DNA of 64,000 nucleotides, taken from Carya illinoinensis (Eukaryota; Streptophyta; Magnoliopsida; Fagales; Juglandaceae). Position numbers and translations under genes: made by a program. The notes under the pieces were generated by a model. That model saw only the letters and a program-made list of their open reading frames with translations. It was not told where the DNA came from and did not search any database. This document shows, piece after piece, positions 1-12,568 of the stretch (positions are counted from its first letter, which is position 1; each line of letters begins with the position of its first letter). The stretch is from positions 41,764,520 through 41,828,519 of the forward strand of contig NC_056762.1 of NCBI RefSeq assembly GCF_018687715.1. Reading direction: 5' to 3'.

Positions 1-286
1 ATACGATGTTCGCTCGAGCGGGGTGTCGAGCGCGCGTCGAGCGTTCGACTCTGCCTGATTTCGCTCGAGCGTCCTATCGAGCGCACATCGAGCGTTCGAC
101 TCTGCCTGATTTCGCTCGAGCGGCAAATGTCTCCGCTCGAGCGATCTTCGTTTTTCAGCAACCCGCTCGAGCTCCCTGTCGAGCGGCAGTCGAGCGTTTG
201 AATCTGCCTGAATTCGCTCGAGCGGCCAAAAGCCTCCGCTCGAGCGAACTTGTAAAATCTGCAATATGAAATTTTGCAAGCCATCA
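1..286 (-). repeat. Athila-type LTR 5' fragment, inverted, cut by the window edge
   Basis: The reverse complement of this stretch matches the 5' part of the LTRs at 40064-41366 and 48368-49682: the same opening TGATG-type terminus (here at 286), then the same run of GCTCGAGC palindromes spaced by shared words such as AGGCAGA. It therefore belongs to the same Ty3/Athila-like family in opposite orientation. It ends at 286 inside the LTR of a copia element, which continues at 287, so it looks like the edge of a nested insertion. The rest of this element lies outside the window, so full-length or solo status is unknown. Confidence 0.8.
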
Positions 287-400
287 ATATATGGGTATCA
301 TTCACTTGTATATCATCAAGTTTTGCATTCGAATAACAACTCTTTCTCTTACAATATTCTCTCTCTCTTGCAATATCATTTTTCTTCTAGTTTCATAACA
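287..400 (+). repeat. Left LTR (3' part only) of the copia element
   Basis: Aligns with about 4395-4511 through shared words such as ATGGGTATCATTCACTTGTA and AATAACAACT, and ends in CATAACA next to the primer-binding-like site. The U3 part is absent because the inverted Athila-type LTR ends at 286. Confidence 0.85.
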
Positions 401-859
401 CGTTATCAGCACGAAGGTTCTGACGATTTTGAAACTAATAATCTTATACTTCAAGTAAGTTTTTCAATATATTATTTGCAATTTCCAATGTGAGTATTAA
501 AAATTATATTTATTATTATTACTTGATAAAATTCTATATTTATTCACATAGTTTACATCTCAGTTATATCTGTGGTAAATTTTTATTCACATAGTTTATA
601 TACAAGTTCTATTTACTTTTTATACTTGCTATAAATTATTGATGATAAGATTTATCTTGGAATAGAAATTGAGCATCCTTGAAGGATCGTGTGCCAAAAG
701 CTCATTATAATTAATGCACCTGAAGTTGCATAATTGAAATTGTGTAGAGAAAAGCCTCTAAAGAATATATATTTAAATGAGCATCTCAAATGTGCTCTTG
801 AAGTAGCAATATCGAGTATGCTCCTGAAGTAACAATATCAAGTACAAAAGTTCACAATA

Positions 860-3800
860 TATTCTAAATTTATATATGATTTTCTAGTGGCTGAGCAAAA
901 TAATGAGTTTTTGTTAAGGAATCATTAGTCACGTCCTAATAATTCCACATTATTCCCTGAAATGAATGATATTGAATTTTATATCATTTTATTGTCATAA
1001 GTGAAAAGAATGATGCATTTTAATTCAAAGAAATCAAGAGATTAGACGTGATATGATTTCGAGTCAGAAGCTCATATTAGAAAAACTATAAGCTTTTCTC
1101 TTTGAGATGATATTATACAATTATTGAATCAAATATTATGATGCATCAAAGTGATATGATTTAAAATAGTTGTATCTTTTTATGATTATCTTAATCACCC
1201 AAAATTAATTACGATAAGTCGAATGATTTTTATATGGACGTCCATAAAAGAAGCAGAAGATTCTTTTACTATAAATATCACCAGAAGTGGAAAGAAAAAT
1301 TTGCTAGAAATAAATAAAATGAAATAATTCGACGTTATATTGATTATCATAGATGAACTGGAAGTTCAGATGATAATTAAATTATGGATGCAATAAGATA
1401 AAAATGTCTCATATTTTAGCTGCTAAAATCCCAGCGATGATTGAAGTCCTTGTAGAACAAGTAAGAAATTTAGCAGTCTAATGAACATAAGACATATACA
1501 AAAAAGCATGTGAGACATATTGATACAAAAAATAAAACATCACGAAAGAGAAAGACAAAAATAATTTGGTGCTCCTGAAGAGGCCATACCCACAAAACGA
1601 GCAATAAAGTCCATCCAAATTTTTTACATAAAATTCTCCCATATAAACTCTTGAAGAGTATAAATCTCCTGAAGAATGTCTCTTGAAGAGGTTTTTCATG
1701 AAATTCTCTTCCCTTGAAGAGGGACAGGTACCTGAAAATAACGAGATCTCGATACATTTCATGAATATTAGAGAAATTATGGATATAAATAAAATCGTTG
1801 TCGACAACATATTTCCATATAAGATGGCAATTGACATTACCAGAAGTAATGAAGAAAGTGAATCAAGAACCGTCGAAGAATACCGACATAAAATATTAGC
1901 CAAATTTGAAATAAACAATTCATGCAGAATTGATATCACTAGTAAAATATGATGTATTGGGATTTGTAGTCCAAACACCTAAAAATGTGATGCTTGTTAA
2001 ATATCAGTGGGTATTTATATAAAGGAAATGAAAATGTGATATATAAATCACGAGTCAGTTTCTCTCAAACAATTACTGCAGAATTGATAATCACTAGTAA
2101 AATGTGATATATATGGACTTGAAGTCCAAAAACCTAAAGAGGTGATGTTTGTTAAATATCGGTAGATATTTATATACATGATATAAAATGCCTTAATCTT
2201 TTAATCTGAAAATATGATATAGAAATTACAAGTCGGTTTCTCGAAAAAATAATATTGATATGCTTTTAAAGTAGTTGAAATTATATTGAGGTTGTTATTA
2301 GTTTGAAAGTTACCGAGAGTTTAGATATGCATGATTAACTGCATATTTATATGGATCATTGGATCATAACATATATATGAAAATTCCTGAATGATAGAAA
2401 AAGCTTCTAATCTGAATACATCTAAAAATATGTAATCTATCAAATTTCAAAAATCCTTATATGATCTAAATCAATCCAAACGCAAATGGAAACTAACTAT
2501 TATTACAGTTTATATATATGATTTAAATGTTATTGAGGTTACAGAAGAGCTTATGAAAACTGCACATATTTGAAATATAAATCTGAAACCCTTGCGGCTT
2601 CAAGGGAAAGATGGATGATATTATTAGTTCTGAAATACCATCTTTTAAATACAGTTAATATTTCAGATTCATATTACGAGTTTGATAAGAAGTGTGCATT
2701 ATTAAAGAAGAAATAAAATAGAGCACACAGAACATCTACCAGAAGATAGAAACACAAATATGAATATTTGTGAAATATTATTTTGAAGTAAAAATTACAG
2801 AAATTTGAAGCATTTTGCCTCATTCTTTAAACGCTATTGTTCTTCAAGAATCTATATGGAATCTCTATCTAAAGGAGAGGCAATCGAAAAGAAGATTTAA
2901 ATAAGGGTTTTAAATTCCTATTCTCTTGTTTTATTAATTCTATCCTCATGTTAGACTCCAGAAGAAGTCGCTGAAGGATATAAATATTCTCGTGGAATTT
3001 GTCAACCCCACAAGTTTTTTATTACAGTCGCTGAGAAAATATAATAATGGATGATGAGTATCGGGTACCGAGACTTACTTACAAGCTCGTAGATAGTTTT
3101 GTTATCTGACTTATTAGTCAGATCATTATTGTATAGCATTATAGCACATGTGGTAGAAGTAGGAACAACTGATGAACGAGGTGCAGAATACCTCATATAT
3201 TGGCTATGAAAAGATTGCTGAGCCATTGCAAAGTAAGAATGCAGTATGATTACCGAAAAGTGAAAAAAATGAGATGCGAATGAAGATGAGCTGAATATCT
3301 CATTTATAGAGAAAATTATGACAACATCTCTCGTAAAGCATCTCTCTACAAGAGACAATAAGATGTAGTATCATAGTTCTGCGGTGCCTGACAGCTACAG
3401 AAGAGCTGAAAAAGCCTACGGTGCTTGTCTGATCTAAAAAGCTGGCCACCGTTTTTGTTGAAAAATGAGATTAGCGGCTTAATATTGATGAATTCTTCAC
3501 TAGCTATTATTTACAACTCCAAAAGAGCACAACTCTAGAAGATTAGTGAATTTAATATTAAAATGATCTTGAATTAATATGGTGAATTTCACTATAAAGT
3601 CTTGAAGCACTTTTATATGGATAAAACTCATCTCCTGAGTACTCCAATGGTTGCTCAATAATTTGATGAGCAGAAAGATCCATTTCATCCTTGTGAAGAC
3701 AATAAAGAAATTCTTGGTCCTGAAATATCTTATCTCAGTACAATTGAAGCCATGAATATGTGATTATTTTATCAACATGGATCAAGTCCACAGTTAGTTG

Positions 3801-3998
3801 AATATACAGACACGAGTTATCTTTCAGATCCACACAAGAAGATCATTGCTATTCACGAGAAGAAATGTGAAATTGATACGGTCAAGTAATAATCTGGCAA
3901 ATTTATTCAATAAAGCATTACCAACTGCAACATTTAAGAAAATTGTGCAGAACATTGGAATGCAGAGACTTGAAGACATATTATCATGCACTTTTTAG
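860..3998 (+). pseudogene. Copia gag-pol relics
   Basis: Fragments in several frames match Ty1/copia polyprotein in the expected order. A gag C-terminal patch (about 880-960, AEQNNEFLLRNH-like) comes first. A patch around 1683-1960 corresponds to the linker before the reverse transcriptase. An RT start follows at about 1960-2020, near TPKNVMLVKYQWVF. A later RT patch lies at about 3615-3750, containing FYMDKTHLLSTPM. The RNase H C-terminus is at 3880-3998 (NLANLFNKALPTATFKK). Between these patches the frame is broken by stops and apparent deletions (gag to RT, and RT to RNase H), and one RT segment appears twice (1916-2020 and 2070-2172). Longer open frames on the opposite strand here are antisense shadows. 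Confidence 0.75.
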
Positions 3999-4229
3999 GG
4001 GAAGTAATGTTTTGAAGACTTGTGCTGATTGTACTCTTTTTCCTTCGCTAAAGTTTTATCCCACTGGGTTTTTCTTTGCAAGGTTTTAATGAAGCAATCT
4101 TAAAGCACTTGATGATATACATGAATATTGTACTATTTTTCCTTTGTCATTGGTTTTTTTCCACTGAGTTTTTCCTTGGCAAGGTTTTAACGAGGCATAT
4201 TTTTTATGTATGGTCATCCAAAGGGAGAG

Positions 4230-4511
4230 TGTTATAAACTTATTGTATGACCATACATAGCCATTAATTAAGACCATTGAAGTCATCAATGAATACCAAT
4301 CTTTAGCCATTAATTAAGACCATTAAAGCCATCGATGAAGACCAATCTTTAGCCATTAATTAAGACCATTGAGCTATACCTACTTATTTGTACTCCTATA
4401 TATATGGGTATCATTCACTTGTATATAATCAAGTTTTGCATTTGAATAACAACTTTTTCTCTTGCAATATTCTCTCTCTTTCAATATCATTTCTCTTTTA
4501 GTTTTATAACA
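4230..4511 (+). repeat. Right LTR of the copia element, with U3 tandem repeat
   Basis: 282 bp, TG...CA bounded, preceded by a polypurine tract. Its U3 holds 46-bp tandem units beginning AGCCATTAATTAAGACCATT at 4259 and 4305, plus a partial third unit at 4351. A TATATATATGGG stretch near 4397 could be the promoter TATA region. Confidence 0.85.
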
Positions 4512-4744
4512 GTTCACAGTAATATTTTATAAAAATAAATTTTAGAAACTGATTTAATTTATTTTATATACTATATCTATTATAATATATAATTTAACGT
4601 ACGTTTATGTCAATTTGTGAAATTTTTTATTATATGAAAATTGTCTGTGAATTTTGTAATTCTCTGAAGAAAAATAAAAATTATAAAAATTATTTTCTAT
4701 CCGTGTGTTTATTCTACATATGCAACAGAATTCTAATATTAGAA

Positions 4745-5140
4745 TCAAAGTTTTGAATACTGTGCAGAATGTCGTACCGATCAATGTACTAGAACAAAAT
4801 ATTTTGATACCAGTATCGTTTAGAAATAGTCGATATATAAATAAATTATATATATAAATTATATTTTAAAATAATAGTCTATATATGAATAAATTATACA
4901 TAAATACATATATATAAATTATAAATAGTCTAGTCTGAATTGAGAATAAAAAAATAAGCTTACAGTTTGAAAAAATGATAAAATAATATAAATAAAGACT
5001 GAAATACCGACTGGTACGAGCTGGTATGTAGGCCAATATTTGAAACGGTACGAAACAGATATAATACTTATACCATATCAATAACCAGTATAGTATATTC
5101 CAATCGTACCGACCAGTATGGTACGGTATTTGAAAAAGTG
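4745..5140. mobile_element. Small hAT-like MITE with 7-bp TSD
   Basis: A 396-bp AT-rich segment flanked by the direct repeat ATTAGAA (4738-4744 and 5141-5147). Its two ends are loosely inverted (TTTTGAATACTGT on the left; reverse-complemented right end TTTTTCAAATACCGT). Internally there are several copies of words like GGTACG/CGTACC near both ends. It contains no plausible protein. The termini are imperfect, so the superfamily is an inference from TSD length. Confidence 0.5.
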
Positions 5141-5147
5141 ATTAGAA

Positions 5148-7816
5148 CAAGTCAAGAGGTAACTATAGAATATTAGAATATTTCATGTTCTGAATTTGAA
5201 AGAAAGGTATTTATATACAAAGTGAGTGCATAGAAAATGTAAGAATGATGAATCAAGTTTATTTATTTATTTATTGGCACAGGTGTTTGAGAATAGGTCT
5301 TGACTAATTAATTAACTAATTTATTTCCAATTCGATAGTTCTTAAAAATTATTTACAATCGATCATATTTCGAAAATAAACAAAGACTACTAAAAAATTA
5401 TTTTATTGATTGCTTCCCGATACATTCAACACAGCACTAATTTATAACTCTTTAATATCAGCTAGCATGAAAAATATTAATATTTTAACTTTTATTTAAT
5501 TAGAATAATTAGGAGAAATAGTACGGTAGTGAGCTTATAACAAGGGTAAATTGGGCTCCAAATGCATGCAGTTGCTTTTGAATGACCAAACAAGTGAATC
5601 ATAAGAAACTTGAATCCTTATTTCCAAACAGCACTTAAAACCCTTATCATGTCCATGTTTGTATTGAAGGAATGCCTACGACTAACCGTCTAGATATCCC
5701 TCCTACGACTCACCATCTTGATATCCCTCCTTAATTAATAACTCTATACCATGTAGAGATTAACGTATATACCATGTATTCATTAAATTATCACTTATTT
5801 CAAAAATTAAAACTGATCGTGTGAAAATATAAATTTAATTATTTGTATTATATTATTAAACAAATATTAATAGAGAAGGAAATTTTTTAAACTCACTCAA
5901 CCGAGTCTAGTGTCGTTTATTGCTATATATATATATATATAATTACATGTGTATGTTAAAGGAATATACAACTTTAGGAAACTAGGCTATACATGGAAAG
6001 AATACAATCCTAGATGGTCTATTGCATGAGTCACGTGGCCTTGTCTTGTACAAGTTAGGTGATGACATTGATTTCCTTATTAAACACTCGTTACTCTCAC
6101 ACCTCATACTCTTTTAACGGATGATTTAATATGTGAAATATTTAAGTAAATAAAAATTCAAAATCTTCGCTTTAACACGTATTATATGAAATCAGAAATA
6201 CTTGTCTTATGAAATATAGATTTAAGCTAATGAAAAAATATAGATTTAATTATTTATATTATATTTTTAATATTAATTCGAAAGTTAGGTCGTTGGAAAA
6301 GATTATATATCCTGAATTTCTCAAGAAGAGGATGAAGTACAGGTGACTATGTCCAATATCTCTCGATATTCTCTCTAGTTATTGAATTCACGAGCATGGT
6401 TAAAATGTTTGTCAAAAGTATATTAGGTTATACGGTGCAAGTTTTCTTTATAGATGATCATGTCTCAAATAAATACTTGCAATAAAACATATTTTCGATC
6501 GATTCTAGAAGACTCGACGATGGACTTCGTCGTGAAGAAGTTAATTCTGATTAGCTAATTACTACGCAGTACGTTATTGAATTTGTCAATAATGTGAAAG
6601 TCTTTGAATCGAACCAATTGGAAGTTTGTCAATGGTACATTTTTCTATTGTTTTTATTTGTATTGAGCTTTGACTTCGATGCCGACCTCCTTTGCCGTAG
6701 TCCCAAGGCTTAAGCGCGCCAACGGGCATATATGCCGGCCGGCCAGCTGCCATCCGTGCATGGGATTTTTGTAATTTGCTGATCGGAGTTCAGGCAGCTA
6801 GGTTCCGTATGTTAGGTTGCCGGTGGTGCAAATGCATGGCCACGCATTCAGCTTCCTTCTGAACTGGGAGATATCTCGAGTTTCCGGCAACTTGGTCTGC
6901 AAATTGCGATATCTAAATTTTTCGTCATCATCCGAAACTTGATTTGAAAAAAAGACTTTAATATATGGAGAATATATATCTCCAGCGAATCTACAGGGAG
7001 ATATTCTCTAGATCCTCAATGGAGAATGCGTTGACTTAATTTTATATATGCTTACAGAGAAAGAACTAGTGAAAACTATAAACTAAAAGCAAGAAGATTG
7101 ACAAGATGTAAATTTCACAAGAGGAAACTCCATCTAATCATTTGTTGTCTTTTAATTAGTTTAAAACAAATATTTTTGACTCGACATCTCAATTATTCTC
7201 ATAATTCTCTGAACATCTCATAATATATTTAATATTAGATAATTAGAAATTATTTATTAAATTTTATTCTTAAACTTATTATTTAATGTCACATTATAAG
7301 ATAATAAGAGAATAATGAGAAATGTGATGATGAATAGATTTTTTTTAAAATAATATTATATACAATCACTTTTACGTACTCCACTCCACTTAAGTTATTC
7401 GTTGCGTCAATTTTTTAATATACAATCAATTACATCGATAAAATACACAAAAAAATATATAAAAGTAATTGTACATAAAATTTATATTTTTCTTTTATTG
7501 CAATACATTTGTTTTGTTTTGTATTGACCCTACAAACCCAAAGCAGAGCTGGCTACTTTTGTACACGTGGATAAGGTGCCATGTCACTAGGACTGCATTT
7601 GCAAGCAAGCACGTACTCTTATTGTTCCTCGCTTAGCCCTCTTTTTAGTCGATTTTAAAATTATTTTTATTATAAAATAAATTTAATTTATCTCAATAAA
7701 TTACATTAATTTATGAGTTTATTTTTATATATGTAATAGTTCTCTTAAAACTAATGTCAACCAAAAAACAAATGGTTATGACAATTTATGTACAATCAAT
7801 AATTTAATAAAAAAAT
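5148..7816. other. AT-rich intergenic spacer
   Basis: No gene is supported here. Short open frames are low-complexity and unlike known proteins. A (TA)n tract sits near 5924-5942. A slightly GC-richer island at about 6680-6860 has no convincing coding frame. Confidence 0.6.
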
Positions 7817-8013
7817 CTACACAACCTCCCAACACCCCAACATCCCACCCTTTTTCAATTTTTTAATATTTTTTTAATTTTTTTTTTGAATTTATTTTTT
7901 TTAAATTAATTTAATTATTTTATTCATTATTTATATATTAAATATTTAATAAAAAATAAAATAATAAAAATTAAAAAAAAGGTAGGGTGTTGAGGTGTTG
8001 GGAGGTTGTGTAG
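7817..8013. mobile_element. Short fold-back / MITE-like element
   Basis: The left arm begins CTACACAACCTCCCAACACC at 7817 and runs to about 7850. The right arm, ending at 8013, is its imperfect reverse complement (GGTGTTGGGAGGTTGTGTAG). About 34 bp pair around an AT-rich core of about 130 bp. I found no clear TSD, so an insertion event is inferred only from the fold-back structure. Confidence 0.5.
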
Positions 8014-9952
8014 CAAAACCCTTTTTTGTTTGCCTATATTAAAAGAAAAATTCTATTTACAGTCCACACTTAAAGATTACATGTGTAGATACTTTATTAA
8101 ATAAGAAAAAATATTATTTTATGGTGAAAATTTTTGTAATTTAAAAAAAAATTTAAAGATAAAATTGCTTACGTCTACATAGCAGTCTCTAAATGGGAAC
8201 TATTCGTAGCATTGCTCTATATATAGATATTGCTAGTGAGCCGCCCAACATTTATTGCTCGTTAGTATATTTTAAAAAAAATCTTTTATTTTTTTAATAT
8301 CTTTTCAACATTTTTAATTATTTAAAAAAATTAAAAGTTATACAACTTTATTAATAATCACTTACTTAACCATTAAATAAAAACAATGAATGAAAATAAG
8401 CAAGCGGTAAGTTTGAACGATAAATTTGAGGGCTTCCACTGACATTTTTCTACATATATATATTTTGAAAAATAGTGAAACCTTATATAGCTTTTGGTTA
8501 CAGTAAAAGCATCCACATTTGGTATAGACATATGCACATGCAAAGTCATATTTATATAATATGAGTCTAAATTTATCTTCATTAGATTATGCATCTTCAA
8601 ATATTTACATAACTATAAACAGTATTTTTACATATTTGAAAATCTACTATTCATTTCCCAAAACATATTTTACTCATTCACTCTTCAAAAAATATTTTAC
8701 TCAAATATTTTACATATTTGAAGATCAAACTCGTGCATATCTCTCTCACAAGTTCTGAGTACATGTATTAGATGTTAATTGCATATATTAAAACAATACA
8801 CGTATTAACTCAATATATGGAAATTGTAAACTCTATAAAAAAAAAGGTAAAAATAAAATAATAAAATGATAATATTTTATTATTATTTTATTTCAAATAT
8901 ACATAAGCTAATGTGTGTTTTGTTTGAATGGTAAAATAAATCTTCAAAAGAGGTGATTTGCATATGCAAAATGAATCAACGTGGATGCTGGTAGCTAGAG
9001 CATATATATTTTGACTGGCCTTTGTAATTTCTACCCAACGATAATAGTAAGGGAGAGGGGGTGAGAGGATTTCTTTGGTTCCAATTAGGGCTGTAATCGA
9101 GTTAATTTTTGACTTGTCGAGCTCTCGACTCAAAATATTTGAATTCGAGCTCTAGATTTCTTTTTAAATTTTTGTTTGAGTTCGACTCGATAAGTTAAAA
9201 TCTCAACTCAAACTCGTCCTACAAACGACTTCGAATCGAGTCGAGCTCGAGCTTGAATTTTTTTTTTTTTAGGAATAAGATTTAATAATTAATAAATTAA
9301 ATAAATAAATAAAAAGAACTAATATCAAATTTATAAAACTAACAAGTAGAATCTCTATTAAATTATAAAATTTTAAAAAATTTATAAATAATTAATATCT
9401 AACTAGTTAATATTTATTTAAAATAATATATTATACGCCTACATATATTATAAATACATACACTTAATATGATAGCATATATTTATTTCATTATGGCTCC
9501 CACATACTATTATATGAAATTATTAAATTTTATCGACTAATTATTATACAAATTATAAAATATATTTATGAAATATATTCACCATATAAACATAAGTAAT
9601 TAGAATATATATTATATATTTAATTATAAAAGTGATATGTTTATATTATTAGCTAATACATATATATATGCATAGGTATATTTATATATTTATTAATATA
9701 TGAATGAGTTTTAATCGAATCGAATTAATGAGTCGACTCGAATATAAACAAGTAAACCTTAATTGAATCGAATCAAATTTTATCAAATATATGTCATATA
9801 TAGATCGAGTAGACATCTATTTTTACGAACAAATTGTTTTTTTCACGAATTGAATTTAATTCGATTCGAATTTGACAATCGAACGGGTATCGAAGAGATT
9901 TGCTCATTTAAAGCTTCCAATCTTCTGAGTTCCGCCTGGTTGCTCTTTTTCT
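8014..9952. other. AT-rich spacer with a possible MITE at about 9086-9895
   Basis: No gene is supported. The stretch beginning AGGGCTGTAATCGAG at 9087 resembles the terminus of common plant hAT-like MITEs. Inside it, CGAGCTCGAG- and GATTCGAATT-type words recur near both ends (9110-9250 and 9715-9890). The right end and TSD could not be fixed. Confidence 0.35.
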
Positions 9953-10136
9953 CCTTTAAACTTGTTACGTCAGTCGATGTCACGATGACATGCCTCTCTC
10001 TCTCTCTCTCTCATACACGCAATGACGCTCGCACATGGCACATCCCTTTAAACTTGTTACGTCAGTCGATGTCACGATGACATGCCCCTCTCTCTCTCTC
10101 TCATACACGCAATGACGCACGCACACGGCACATCCA
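9953..10136. repeat. 92-bp tandem duplication upstream of the bHLH gene
   Basis: Two nearly identical units start at 9953 and 10045, each beginning CCTTTAAACTTGTTACGTCA and containing a (CT)n run and ATACACGCAATGACGC. Each carries an ACGTCA core (9967-9972, 10059-10064), the class of site bound by bZIP factors. The pair ends about 320 bp before the bHLH start codon, in its likely promoter. Whether it affects transcription cannot be told from sequence. Confidence 0.85.
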
Positions 10137-10457
10137 GGGAAGATAACGTGTCATTTTCCTATCCTTTGTAATTTATAAATGGAACTAATTAAATATATAT
10201 ATTGACCAGACAAAAGTATATACATTTGGTAGGTAGTGGCACATGTCACATAAATATATATATATACTCTATTAAAAAAATAAACATATCATTGACGTCT
10301 TCCAAACCAATATACTTTTTAACTTCTATTTTATACATTGCGGTCACTCAGTGATTTGCAGAATTTTTTCTATATTTATACCATTCAGAGTCAGCCCAGT
10401 TTCTTGGAAGATCGACACGCCCAATCTGCCATAGACAGATGTACAGACTGATCTATC

Positions 10458-12568
10458 ATGTTTGCACCACCACCCACTTCCCTTTGCACGATTGCAAGTC
10501 CTTCAGATCATGAGGATTTGAGAAGCCGTGCGCAGGTCAAAAGCTACGCCTATTCAGAAATTAAAGCTTCAGAGTTATTTGGTGGTCATTACCCGCCACC
10601 AGAGCCAAACGCCGAGCTCAATCGCTCAACACCATGCACGTCAATTAGCAGCGACCCCACCATGATAAAGAAACTTTACCACAATGCTAACGAGCGAGAT
10701 CGTCGTAAGAAGCTCAACAATTTGTACCTTACGCTGCGTTCTTTACTTGAGCCTGCGGCTGATCAAACGGTACACAAAATCTTTCTTTATTTTTGTTTAT
10801 ATTTTTGTTTTGGATTTCTTGAGAGTTTCATGGGAACAAATTAAAGGAATAAAACTCAAACAAGTGTTAATGTCAAAAAGTGCACAACAAGTCGAAATGA
10901 TAAAAAGAATCATTCTTAGTCTGTAATAAAGATTTAGATCTCGATCGATATGATCTGCAGCGCTCAGCGTGGTCCGGTGCGGCTGTGTGAATGTCTATGA
11001 TAGTGAATAAAAAATAAATACTGAAAATATAAAAAAAAAAATATACACAAATTTACGTAGTTTGGTATAAAATATAAGTCTACGAAAATTTTGAAAATAA
11101 AATATCTATTATAATAAGTCTATGTAGAGTCTTTTGTAATCTCTCGTCATCATTGTATAATAGATATCAGTGGTTTATCTTTTGATTAAGAGATTGTTGT
11201 TGGAGTTTATCTCCTCTGCTTGAAAAATCAAAGTCGAGATTAAAGAAGAAGTCTCTTTTAGCAGTCTGATCCTTTTTCTTTTATCATCTGCTTCTTTCTT
11301 GTTTTACGACGTTATATCACTCCACACTTATGTCACATATTTTCTTTTTTTTCTTGACATCTTTCTATCTTTTCAGCCTTTTCATTTTCTCTTCCTATTC
11401 TTGTCTTTTCTTTTTTCCTCCTAACGAGACCCTTGGACTGGACCTAGTAGACTTATTTTGGGTCTAGTATATTTTATTCATCCAAAAGCACTAGAAGAGT
11501 TTTCAATGCTGGCCTACTTTCATTGTCATGGCAAGTATTTGAGTAGGGGAAAACATAGTTTTAATTCCTAGGAAATTAGGGATGAACTCCTTTCCCTTGA
11601 TATCTTGCCAATACGGCCCGTGTCGAGATTCTCTTTTGCGAAGCAGCTGGTCATGTGACGTGCTTATTTTAAGAATTATTTCGAGGAATAATTCTACTAT
11701 CATCTCTATATTATATACTTTCTTTTTTTTTTTCTTTGACAAAATAAAAAGACTCATAATATATATTTATATATATATATATATATAGTCACGACAGCAG
11801 ATTCAATTCATATTCTTTCTAACCATCTTTTGTGTTGTAGCCTTCGATCGACGACTGAATCTGGTCTGGTGCTCTGCTGGGTAAACAACAGAAATAATTG
11901 GTGTTTAGCACAAGAACTTATTAAGCAATATTAATATATCCCATTTATTTGTGGTTTTCATGTAATCATGATTGCTGATGTTTTTGCAGAAAAAATTAAG
12001 TATTCCGGCCACAGTTTCACGCGTGGTAAAATTCATACCAGAACTACGACAGCAAGTAGAGGGACTGATTCAAAAGAAGGAAGTGCTTTTATCAAGCATT
12101 CCTAGGCTGCATGGAGAACAAAATCATATGCAAGAAGATCGAAGGCATGATATGTCATCTCGCAACTCTTTATCTGCTGTTTCGACAAATTGGCTTAACG
12201 ATAGCGAAGTTGCGATACAGCTATCCACATATAAAGTTCAGAAGAGTCCATTAGCTGAGATCTTGTTTAGTTTAGAGGAAGATGGGTTTCTACTGCTAAA
12301 TGCTTCTTCCTTTGAATCCTTCAGATCAGGAAGGGTCTTCTATAATTTGCACCTCCAGGTATATATGTTTTCAGTCTATTCACTTGTTTCTTAAACAATA
12401 CGATATACTTATTTATATGTATTTTGGAATATTCTACAGGTGGAAAGGACTACTAGTAGATTGGAGCGTGAAGTTTTGAATGAGAAGCTCCAGTCATTGT
12501 GTGGAAAGGGAAAAGAGTTCAATCACGAATATATTGGCTCTATGCATTTCAACGATTTGCCTATTTAA
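10458..12568 (+). CDS. bHLH transcription factor, subgroup Ib (ORG2/bHLH38-39-100-101 type)
   Basis: Three exons, 10458-10769, 11990-12358 and 12440-12568, joined by GT-AG introns in phase 0, encode 269 aa. The bHLH domain spans about residues 73-127. The basic region HNANERDRRKK keeps the His-Glu-Arg triad that contacts an E-box, helix 1 and loop follow, and the second exon opens at KKLSIPATVSRVVKFIPEL, which is the usual split and helix 2 of this subgroup. Family members dimerise with FIT-type bHLH proteins in the nucleus to activate iron-uptake genes under iron deficiency; that role is inferred from family. The loop reads LLEPAADQT, a little longer than the common LPASDQT. Length is close to the family norm of about 250 aa. 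These genes often occur in tandem arrays, but only one copy is here. The start chosen is the first in-frame ATG. Confidence 0.88.

Larger units (their letters stand above)
287..4511 (+). mobile_element. Degenerate Ty1/copia LTR retrotransposon
   Basis: The right LTR (4230-4511) begins TGTTATAAAC and ends TTATAACA. The 3' part of the left LTR (287-400) is its homologue, also ending CATAACA, and is followed by the primer-binding-type sequence CGTTATCAGCACGA (401-414) often seen in plant copia elements. A purine-rich tract AAAGGGAGAG lies just before the right LTR (4220-4229). The roughly 3.8-kb interior shows gag, RT and RNase H fragments in copia order, but it is shortened and riddled with stops. 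The outer part of the left LTR is cut off by the inverted Athila-type LTR that ends at 286. The element is certainly inactive. Confidence 0.85.

Noticed and set aside
1478..1978. 166-codon minus-strand open frame
   Set aside because: It lies antisense to copia gag-pol fragments, shows no domain, and its hydrophobic Leu/Ser-rich content is typical of an AT-rich shadow frame.
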